8,896 nucleotides of DNA from Bacillota bacterium. GTDB taxonomy: Bacteria > Bacillota > Dethiobacteria > SKNC01. A model generated the notes under the pieces. The model was given only the letters and a program-made list of their open reading frames with translations, made no database searches and was not told the DNA's origin. The translations under genes and the position numbers were made by a program. The DNA lies in the NCBI GenBank assembly GCA_007121375.1, contig SKLX01000100.1:1-8896 (forward strand), read 5' to 3'. Below are positions 1-6,409 of the stretch, one piece after another. The first letter of the stretch is position 1, and each line of letters opens with the position of its first letter.

Positions 1-17
1 AAAAAGGTGAAAAAACA

Positions 18-2480
18 ATGTGGAAGGAAATATGGGAGGACCTTTATGGACGTCCTCTTTTTTTATGCACTATTTCTTTGGCTGCAGGAGTGACGGCAGG
101 CAGGGTTTTCCCTCAGTTATTATCCTTCTATCCTGCCTCCCTTTACCTTCTGTCAGGATTTCTGGTTTTAGCGGTAGTTGCTTTAGTGTTAAAAAGTTTT
201 CCCCGGCATTATTTTCTTCCGGTTTTTATAATTATCTTTTTTATCCTGGGGATTTTTAATTTCCAAAGGGTTTTTCAATTACCCGGGGAGGATATAAGTA
301 ACTATGTAAGCCCCTATATTACCGTGGAAGGGATTGTCTGGGAGGAGCCCCGCCGGGATAATAACCGGGTTACCTTTAACCTGAAGTGCCTGGGAATCCA
401 AACCTCTGAAGGAGAAGAAAAGGTTTCAGGAAAGGCCCGGGTAAGCCTTTACAGCGGAGGAGAAAAATTTAGTTATGGCGATCGCGTTAAGGTTTCCGGC
501 AAGTTGAGCCTCCCTCCCCAGAAAAGAAACCCCGGGGGGTTTGATTATCGTTTTCACCTGCTAACCCGGGAGGTGACAGCCCTTTTAAGGGCCGGGGGTT
601 CTCACCAGGTTCAATTGATTGGTTCGGGTGAGGGAAACTACCTGATTGACAAGAGCTACCAGTTGAAAAAGGAAATTACTAATCTGTTAGAGGAAAATCT
701 TTCTTCCCGGGAGGCTTCCCTTTTAAAGGGTATTATGCTGGGAGCCCGGGAGGAAATGCCTGGGGAACTGGAGGAAAGTTACAGGAGGGCCGGGATGGCC
801 CACCTGTTAGCTGTTTCGGGCTTACATATGGGGTTAATAGCCCTTCTGGTTATGGGGTTTTTTCGTGGGTTGAAGGTTGGAGACAAGTATGCCTGGCCCC
901 TGTTATTCTTTGTGCTTATTATTTATCTATTTTTGATTGGTTTTAAGCCTTCAGCGGTGAGGGCTGTATTAATGCTTTTTTTAGGGGCAGGTGCCTACTT
1001 TTTTAAAAGGGATAAGGACCCTCTTACAGCTGTTGCCTTTGCTGCTATGATAATTTTGCTGGTAAAACCCCTCTGGCTTTTTACCATCAGTTTTCAGTTA
1101 TCTTTTATGGCCGTTCTGACCCTTATTATGTTAACTCCCTTTTTTGAATCAAGGTTGAACTTCCTGCTCCCAACATTAAAAAAGATTGTTCCTCCCACCC
1201 TGGCTGCTCAACTAGGGATTATGCCCCTCATGGCCTACTATTTTTATGAAGTCTCCCTGGGATCTCTCCTGGCAAATATTTTGGTCCTTCCCCTTACAGG
1301 GTTAGTCCTGGGCCTGGGGATAACAGGTCTTTTGGGGATAGTTATTTTATCTCCCCTGGGGCAGTTGTTATTTATAGTGGCTGAAGTTTTGTTAGTATAC
1401 ATGACCTGGGTAGCAGAGTTAATTTCTGGTCTCCAGGTAACTTACTTCCGGGTCAATCCTCCCCCGGTGGCCTGGATATTTATATATTACCTTATCCTGC
1501 TTTTCCTAGTGCCCCGGGAAGACTTTTATAAGGGAATAAAAGCCCTGAATTTAAGTCAAATTAATACATGTCTAAATGGATACAGGGATAAAGCCTTAAA
1601 ACTGTGCCTGGTCATAATTTTACTAATGGTATGGCTGCCTGCCTGGCAGGGACAGGCCTTGATGACGGTGGTGTTTTTAGATGTGGGCCAGGGTGATTCC
1701 ATATTCATCAATACTTCTTCCGGGCAAAACATATTAATAGATGCAGGAGGAAGACCCCTTTTTCAGCAGCAGGAGGAGTATGATTATATTAGTGATTATG
1801 TAGGAGAAAGGGTGGTGGTCCCTTTCCTGCGCCACCAGGGAGTCAGGGAACTGGACCTGGTAATCCTTTCCCATCCCCATGAGGACCACTACGGGGGGCT
1901 CCTTTCTGTAATTGACCATTTTCCCGTTAAAATTATGGCTGCCCCTCCTGTGGAAAGGGAGGTTTCCCTTTACCAGGAGCTGATGTCCCTGGTGGAAGAA
2001 AAGAAAATTCCCCTACTTTACCTGGGGTCAGGGGACCGGTTGAAGGTAGGCAGGGATTATTTATTAGATTTTTATAATCCCCCTGAAATCCTTTTCCAGG
2101 GAACCCCCTCGGATATTAATGAGAATTCCCTTGTTTTTAAGCTGACCCGGGGAGATATTTCCTTTCTTTTTACGGGGGATGCTGAAAGCCGGGCGGAAAA
2201 TTATATGTTGGATTCGGGTTACCCTCTAAAAAGCCAGGTCTTGAAGGTGGGTCACCACGGCAGTAATACTTCCACGGGAGAAAGTTTTTTAGAAGCCGTT
2301 GATCCGGTAATGTCCATAATCCAGGTAGGTCAAAACACCTTTGGGCATCCCTCCCTCCAGACCATGGACCGCCTGGAAGAAAAGGGAGTTTTGATTTACC
2401 GGACAGATGAGAAGGGAGCGGTAACGGTTACCACTAATGGGGAAAACATCAATATAAAAACCTTTATAAATCAAAATTAA
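18..2480 (+). CDS. comEC: ComEC/Rec2 family DNA internalization (competence) channel protein
   Basis: This 820-residue integral membrane protein is the predicted channel that brings single-stranded DNA across the cytoplasmic membrane in natural transformation. Three hydrophobic segments near residues 13-80 are followed by a soluble OB-like DUF4131 region (about 95-200). The Competence domain (about 225-500) carries many membrane spans and the hallmark AHLLAVSGLH at 261-270. A last span near 528-545 leads to a C-terminal metallo-beta-lactamase domain with DVGQGD (555-560), DAGG (575-578), the metal motif HPHEDH (619-624), FTGD (718-721), GHHGS (745-749) and FGHPS (775-779). All metal ligands look intact, so the proposed nuclease domain should be active. 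Length fits the family (B. subtilis ComEC is close to 780). The ATG at 18 has AGGTGA at 5-10 with a 7-base spacer. Upstream partners such as ComEA, if present, lie outside the window. The family assignment is firm; physiological competence is inferred. Confidence 0.96.
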   Translation: MWKEIWEDLYGRPLFLCTISLAAGVTAGRVFPQLLSFYPASLYLLSGFLVLAVVALVLKSFPRHYFLPVFIIIFFILGIFNFQRVFQLPGEDISNYVSPYITVEGIVWEEPRRDNNRVTFNLKCLGIQTSEGEEKVSGKARVSLYSGGEKFSYGDRVKVSGKLSLPPQKRNPGGFDYRFHLLTREVTALLRAGGSHQVQLIGSGEGNYLIDKSYQLKKEITNLLEENLSSREASLLKGIMLGAREEMPGELEESYRRAGMAHLLAVSGLHMGLIALLVMGFFRGLKVGDKYAWPLLFFVLIIYLFLIGFKPSAVRAVLMLFLGAGAYFFKRDKDPLTAVAFAAMIILLVKPLWLFTISFQLSFMAVLTLIMLTPFFESRLNFLLPTLKKIVPPTLAAQLGIMPLMAYYFYEVSLGSLLANILVLPLTGLVLGLGITGLLGIVILSPLGQLLFIVAEVLLVYMTWVAELISGLQVTYFRVNPPPVAWIFIYYLILLFLVPREDFYKGIKALNLSQINTCLNGYRDKALKLCLVIILLMVWLPAWQGQALMTVVFLDVGQGDSIFINTSSGQNILIDAGGRPLFQQQEEYDYISDYVGERVVVPFLRHQGVRELDLVILSHPHEDHYGGLLSVIDHFPVKIMAAPPVEREVSLYQELMSLVEEKKIPLLYLGSGDRLKVGRDYLLDFYNPPEILFQGTPSDINENSLVFKLTRGDISFLFTGDAESRAENYMLDSGYPLKSQVLKVGHHGSNTSTGESFLEAVDPVMSIIQVGQNTFGHPSLQTMDRLEEKGVLIYRTDEKGAVTVTTNGENINIKTFINQN

Positions 2481-2499
2481 AGATATTTTCTTATATTAA

Positions 2500-2528
2500 T
2501 TATTAACCCATGGATATATGGTTATAAT
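2500..2528 (+). promoter_or_regulatory. Candidate sigma-A-type promoter for the GT4/nucleotidyltransferase unit
   Basis: A perfect TATAAT lies at 2523-2528 in the gap after comEC. The hexamer TTATTA at 2500-2505 gives a 17-base spacer but matches TTGACA at only three positions, so the -35 is weak. An imperfect dyad (TAACC, bulged C, AT; then AT, GGTTA; 2504-2524) overlaps the upstream edge of the -10 and could be an operator or chance in AT-rich DNA. No intrinsic terminator is visible after comEC, so read-through from comEC is also possible. Confidence 0.4.
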
Positions 2529-2564
2529 AAAAAAAAGATTAAAGGTAAAAAGGAGAAAGTAAAA

Positions 2565-2624
2565 TTGGGTTATAGAGGTGATTTTAATGAAGGTTATAAT
2601 GTTTTCCTGGGAGTATCCTCCTAA
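2565..2624 (+). other. Possible 19-codon leader ORF overlapping the GT4 start
   Basis: A TTG at 2565 lies 8 bases after AGGAGA (2551-2556), within the purine-rich run AAAAAGGAGAAAG. It opens a 19-codon frame ending at TAA 2622-2624. This frame is out of phase with the GT4 gene and runs through its Shine-Dalgarno site and start codon. If translated, ribosomes on it would pass over the GT4 initiation region and stop 12 codons inside that gene, which could modulate GT4 expression. The peptide has no recognisable features. The good spacing is the only support, so this is a weak call. Confidence 0.2.
2574..2581 (+). promoter_or_regulatory. Ribosome binding site that fixes the GT4 start at ATG 2587
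   Basis: AGAGGTGA at 2574-2581 is a strong Shine-Dalgarno match, 5 bases before ATG 2587. An in-frame GTG at 2578 lies inside this site and so cannot be the start it serves. The next gene has almost the same initiation sequence (GGTGATTTTAAT then GAAGG), which supports the choice. Confidence 0.8.
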
Positions 2625-3888
2625 ATCCGTAGGAGGTCTGGCTCAACATGTATATGATTTAACCTCGGCTTTGACTGAGAAAGACCACGAAATTGACCTG
2701 ATTACGGTAGGCAGCCAGGAGCTTCCCCCCCTGGAAATAGTTAACGGAGTTAAGGTTCATCGAGTATCTCCCTATCCCTTAAATCCCCCCCATTTTATTC
2801 CCTGGATCATACAACTCAATATTTCCATGCTGGAAAAGGCAGTTTCTCTATTTAATTCAAATTATTATGACCTTATTCACGCCCATGACTGGCTGGTAGC
2901 ATTTGCAGGGAGATCTCTAAAGCATATTTATAAGATTCCCCTGGTGGCTACTATCCATGCTACAGAATACGGAAGGAATCAGGGGCTGCATAATGAAGAC
3001 CAGAACTATATCAGCGATGTGGAATGGTGGTTGGCTTTTGAAGCATGGAAGGTTATTTGCTGTAGCAGTTACATGAAAAAAGATCTGAAAAAGGTATTTG
3101 GACTTCCTGAAGATAAGCTAAGGGTTATTTACAATGGGGTGGATATAGAAAACTACAAAACTGATGCTTCTAAAGGAGCGATCAAAACCTTCAGGAAACA
3201 GTTTGCAACTTCCAAAGAAAGGATTGTATTTTTCGTGGGACGTTTAGTTCAGGAAAAGGGAGTACAGGTTCTTTTGGAGGCAGCTCCCAGAATCTTAAAC
3301 TATTGTCCCCAGACAAAATTTGTTATATCCGGTAAAGGACCTATGATGGAGGAATTAAAAAACAAAATTTCCAGCCGGGGAATAGATGATAAAGTAATTT
3401 TTACCGGTTACATTGATGATGAAACCCGCAACCTGCTGTATGCCTCCAGTGATGTGGCTGTATTTCCCAGCCTTTATGAACCCTTTGGAATTGTTGCTCT
3501 AGAAGGAATGGCTACCAGGACGCCGGTAGTTGTTTCTGATACGGGAGGCTTTTCAGAAATTGTTAACCACGGAGTGGATGGCTATAAGGCTCTTCCTGGT
3601 AATCCCGGGTCCCTGGCTGATAATATCCTAAAAGTTTTAATGGATGAAACCACTGCCCAAAAAATCAGCCACAGGGCTTACCGTAAAGTAAGGGATAGCT
3701 TTACCTGGCAGGAAATAGCTGGTAACACAGAAAAGATCTATGAAGAAGTTCTCAGTTCTTACATGAGAAGTTCCTGGAGTAAGGAAGCCCAGGAGGTACA
3801 TGAAAAACGGGTTCAATCAGTTAACCAGCATCCCCTCCATTACCCCCGGGAATATAATTTATATCAGCAGGAGGGTGATTTTAATTGA
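2587..3888 (+). CDS. GT4 family glycosyltransferase, glycogen-synthase-like
   Basis: This 433-residue GT-B-fold, probably cytosolic, retaining glycosyltransferase is predicted to move a sugar from an NDP-sugar to a growing glycan. The N-terminal Rossmann half starts MKVIMFSWEYPP, has the acceptor-side glycine loop SVGGLAQHV (14-22) and HAHDW (98-102). The C-terminal half has the donor phosphate-binding GRLVQEKG (218-225; R219, K224) and the E-x7-E motif EPFGIVALE with E298 and E306. The WEYPP...VGG opening and the GH57/DUF4912 neighbours favour a glycogen/alpha-glucan synthase of the non-classical GT4 type over a cell-wall or capsule enzyme, but a sucrose- or lipid-glycosyltransferase cannot be excluded. 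A polar tail of about 40 residues (392-433) extends beyond the normal fold end. The stop overlaps the next gene's TTG by 4 bases, implying translational coupling. The family is firm; the substrate is inferred. Confidence 0.88.
   Translation: MKVIMFSWEYPPKSVGGLAQHVYDLTSALTEKDHEIDLITVGSQELPPLEIVNGVKVHRVSPYPLNPPHFIPWIIQLNISMLEKAVSLFNSNYYDLIHAHDWLVAFAGRSLKHIYKIPLVATIHATEYGRNQGLHNEDQNYISDVEWWLAFEAWKVICCSSYMKKDLKKVFGLPEDKLRVIYNGVDIENYKTDASKGAIKTFRKQFATSKERIVFFVGRLVQEKGVQVLLEAAPRILNYCPQTKFVISGKGPMMEELKNKISSRGIDDKVIFTGYIDDETRNLLYASSDVAVFPSLYEPFGIVALEGMATRTPVVVSDTGGFSEIVNHGVDGYKALPGNPGSLADNILKVLMDETTAQKISHRAYRKVRDSFTWQEIAGNTEKIYEEVLSSYMRSSWSKEAQEVHEKRVQSVNQHPLHYPREYNLYQQEGDFN
2617..2636 (+). repeat. 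7-bp inverted repeat carrying an anti-Shine-Dalgarno sequence, early in the GT4 gene
   Basis: CCTCCTA (2617-2623) and TAGGAGG (2630-2636) are perfect reverse complements with a 6-base loop, starting 30 bases after the start codon. The left arm could also pair with AGGAG at 2551-2555 upstream of the gene. The arms encode the conserved PP and GG residues of the EYPPKSVGG motif, so codon choice on a constrained peptide may explain the hairpin. Confidence 0.5.
3870..3878 (+). promoter_or_regulatory. Ribosome binding site inside the GT4 gene that selects a TTG start
   Basis: GGAGGGTGA at 3870-3878 lies in the last codons of the GT4 gene, 6 bases before TTG 3885. The next in-frame ATG, at 3900, is 21 bases from this site and would remove the first beta-strand (MKAVI) of the nucleotidyltransferase fold. 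TTG 3885 is therefore the likely start, overlapping the GT4 stop TGA at 3886-3888. Confidence 0.85.
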
Positions 3889-6347
3889 AGGCAGTAATTA
3901 TGGCAGGTGGGGGCGGAACAAGATTAAGACCCCTTACCTGTGATCGTCCCAAGCCCATGGTACCTATCATGAATAAACCTATAATGGAACATATAATAAG
4001 CCTTTTAAAAAAGCACGGCTTCAGAGAAATAGGGGTAACCCTCCAGTATATGCCGGAAGCCATAAAGGATTACTTTGGAGATGGATCCTCCCGGGGGGTT
4101 AAACTGAATTATTTTATAGAGGAAACTCCCCTGGGAACAGCAGGAAGTGTTAAGAATGCCGCCTCCTTTTTAAAGGAAACCTTCCTGGTTATTAGCGGTG
4201 ATGCCCTGACAGATATTGACTTGACTTCTGCCGTAAAATTTCATAAAGAGAAGGGATCTTTAGCTACCCTGGTTTTAACTTCTGTTCATAATCCTTTAGA
4301 ATATGGTGTGGTCATTACCAAAGAGGGGGGAGATATTTCCAGGTTTTTAGAAAAACCCAGTTGGGGAGAGGTTTTCAGTGACAGGGTCAATACGGGAATA
4401 TATATCCTGGAGCCGGAAGCTTTAAATCTTTTTCCGGAAGGGGTTAAGTTTGATTTCAGCAAAGACCTTTTTCCCCTGCTCCTGGAAAGAAAGGATTCCC
4501 TCTTTGGATTTATTTCAGAGGGCTACTGGTGTGATATTGTAAACCTGGAGCAGTATCAGGAGGCTTCCTTTGCCATACTGGAAGGAAAGGTTGATCTTGA
4601 TATGGAGGAAAAATACCAGGGGAACGGTGTCTGGCTGGGGGAGGGGGCAGACATATCCTCCCGGGCAACTATAAAGGGACCTGTGGTTATTGGAGAAGGT
4701 TGTCGGGTAGAGGCAGGGGCCCGGGTTCAGGACCTTTCTGTGTTAGGAAAGGATACGGTTATTGAAAAGGAAGCCTCCCTAAAAAGAAGTATCTGCTGGT
4801 CGGGGGCTTATGTAGGAAAGGGGAGCGAGCTAAGGGGAACCATAATCTGCAGGGGTGTTCGTATAGAAGAAGGGGCGGGAGTATATGAAGGCTCTGTTAT
4901 AGGTGATAAAAGTATAATCGGTAAAGGCAGCCGGGTAAAACCGGAAACTAAAGTATGGCCCTATAAGCACATTGAAGAGGGTTCCGTGTTAAATGAAAGC
5001 GTTATTTGGGGGAGAAAGTCGTGGAAGAATCTTTTCGGCAGCAGCGGCATTAAGGGAACCCCTAACCGGGATATTTCACCGGAACTGATGGTCCAAGTGG
5101 GTAATGCCTTTGCTTCCCTTTTAAAAGAGGGGCGGCCCCTAATTGTAGCCAGTGATGACTGGAAGGCTTCCCTGATGCTTAAACAGGCTTTAATATCAGG
5201 AATAACCGGGGCAGGTAGGGAAGTTATTCACGCCGGGGAGCTGTTAGCTCCCATGGCCCGGTTTGCTTTTAAAGAAGGAAAGGCTTCAGGTGGAATTTAT
5301 CTGCACAGGTCTTTAGAAGACCATGAAGAAATCCAGGTAAAATTCTTTGATGAGAAAGGATTAAACCTCTCCAAGGAAATGGAAAGAAAAATAGAACAGG
5401 CCTGCCAGAGGGAAGAATTTTCCCGGGTTTTGGGCAGGGAGGTGGGAGAGGTAAAGGAAAATTCCAGGGCTGCCTCAAAGTACAGGGAAATGTTGTGCAG
5501 GGAGGCAGACAGGGAACTCACTGGTGAAAAGGGCAACCTCCTGGTGCTGGCATTTATGGAGCCCCTGGTCTATAAACAGGTGATTCCCCTTTTTAAAGAA
5601 CTAAAGGTAAAAACCCTTCTTTTTGAGCCCTTTGAGAAGGAAGATGAACTTTTATCCCCCCCTGAAATAAGAAGGAAAATAAAGGGGCTGTCAAAAATGA
5701 TCAGGGAAAAGGGTGCTTCCCTGGGAGCTCTGATGGATAGGACGGGGGAGAATTTAATTTTAGTTGATGAGAAGGAAAGGATAATTGAGGGAGATTATTT
5801 TACTGCTTTAATTTCTTACCTTCTTTTCAGGGAAAAGGAAGAAGTTGTGGCTGTTCCCGTTAGTACCAGTGGAGTAGTTGATAAAATTGCCGAAAGGTTT
5901 GAGGGTACCGTTATAAGGACCAAAACCTCCCCCTCCTTTATCATGGAGGAACTGGACCAGAAGGGACTTGACTTTCAGTATGTTCTCCAGTTCGATGCTG
6001 CGGCAGCCCTTATCAGTATCCTGCAATTTTTAAATAGGGAAGAGAAAAGTCTGTCCCAGATAATAGATGAGATTCCAGAATTTCATTTAACCCAAAAGAG
6101 AATTGAATGTCCCTGGAGTGCCAAGGGAAAAGTAATGCGCAAACTGATAGAAGAATGCAGGGAAGAAAAAGTTGAACTTGTGGATGGAATTAAAATCCAC
6201 AGCCCCCAGGGCTGGGTTTTAATACTGCCTGACCCCGAAGAACCTTATTACCAGGTTTACGGAGAAGGGTACAATGAGGAAGTATCTCAATCCCTTACGA
6301 ATTTCTATATTGATAAAATAAGGGAAATCCAAAAAAAGAAAGAATAA
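3885..6347 (+). CDS. Sugar-1-phosphate nucleotidyltransferase fused to a degenerate phosphohexomutase domain
   Basis: This 820-residue fusion has three parts. Residues 1-235 are an NTP_transferase domain with the nucleotide loop GGGGTRLRP (8-16) followed by RPKPM (21-25), GTAGSVKNA (84-92), the metal-region SGDALTDID (104-112) and YWCDI (214-218). Residues 250-370 form a left-handed beta-helix of hexapeptide repeats. Residues 390-820 resemble a phosphomannomutase/phosphoglucomutase. The last part lacks the usual catalytic motifs: TASHNP is replaced around GGIYLHRSLEDH (469-480), the DxDxDR metal loop by MDRTGENL (617-624), and no GE-x-SGH sugar loop or terminal RPSGTEP loop is seen. Similar fusions occur in cyanobacteria and some Bacillota, usually named mannose-1-phosphate guanylyltransferase. 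Coupling to a GT4 synthase suggests it supplies that enzyme's NDP-sugar, possibly NDP-glucose; the substrate cannot be read from sequence. It is the last gene before the terminator. Confidence 0.9.
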   Translation: MKAVIMAGGGGTRLRPLTCDRPKPMVPIMNKPIMEHIISLLKKHGFREIGVTLQYMPEAIKDYFGDGSSRGVKLNYFIEETPLGTAGSVKNAASFLKETFLVISGDALTDIDLTSAVKFHKEKGSLATLVLTSVHNPLEYGVVITKEGGDISRFLEKPSWGEVFSDRVNTGIYILEPEALNLFPEGVKFDFSKDLFPLLLERKDSLFGFISEGYWCDIVNLEQYQEASFAILEGKVDLDMEEKYQGNGVWLGEGADISSRATIKGPVVIGEGCRVEAGARVQDLSVLGKDTVIEKEASLKRSICWSGAYVGKGSELRGTIICRGVRIEEGAGVYEGSVIGDKSIIGKGSRVKPETKVWPYKHIEEGSVLNESVIWGRKSWKNLFGSSGIKGTPNRDISPELMVQVGNAFASLLKEGRPLIVASDDWKASLMLKQALISGITGAGREVIHAGELLAPMARFAFKEGKASGGIYLHRSLEDHEEIQVKFFDEKGLNLSKEMERKIEQACQREEFSRVLGREVGEVKENSRAASKYREMLCREADRELTGEKGNLLVLAFMEPLVYKQVIPLFKELKVKTLLFEPFEKEDELLSPPEIRRKIKGLSKMIREKGASLGALMDRTGENLILVDEKERIIEGDYFTALISYLLFREKEEVVAVPVSTSGVVDKIAERFEGTVIRTKTSPSFIMEELDQKGLDFQYVLQFDAAAALISILQFLNREEKSLSQIIDEIPEFHLTQKRIECPWSAKGKVMRKLIEECREEKVELVDGIKIHSPQGWVLILPDPEEPYYQVYGEGYNEEVSQSLTNFYIDKIREIQKKKE

Positions 6348-6359
6348 AAAATGATAAGA

Positions 6360-6403
6360 AGAAAGGGCCTCTTCCATCTAACTGAGAGGCCCTTTCTGTT
6401 TTT
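6360..6403. terminator. Intrinsic terminator between convergent units, probably bidirectional
   Basis: AGAAAGGGCCTCT (6360-6372) and AGAGGCCCTTTCT (6385-6397) form a perfect 13-bp stem with a 12-base loop. On the plus strand G and TTTTT (6399-6403) follow directly, a standard terminator 12 bases after the nucleotidyltransferase stop. On the minus strand the hairpin follows the GH57 stop, but the T-run (complement of 6346-6351) is 8 bases beyond the stem, so termination there is likely weaker. The 62-base gap holds nothing else. Confidence 0.93.
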
Positions 6404-6409
6404 GGTTTA

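Noticed and set aside
1638..1650. Inverted repeat CCTGCC-T-GGCAGG inside comEC
   Set aside because: It is short, lies mid-gene, encodes ordinary residues before the last membrane span and has no T-run.
1734..2474. Antisense open frames within comEC
   Set aside because: They have no family resemblance and no upstream ribosome sites, and lie wholly opposite a well-supported domain-bearing gene.
2578..2586. GTG at 2578 as start of the GT4 gene
   Set aside because: It lies inside the AGAGGTGA ribosome site; ATG 2587 has correct spacing and gives the family-typical MKVIMFSWEYPP opening.
2631..2650. Internal AGGAGG followed by ATG 2648
   Set aside because: The ATG is out of frame and gives only a four-codon ORF; the AGGAGG simply encodes the conserved glycine pair.
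5269..6026. Antisense open frames within the nucleotidyltransferase fusion
   Set aside because: They are compositional shadows, rich in Pro/Ser/Phe from the purine-rich sense strand, with no recognisable domain.
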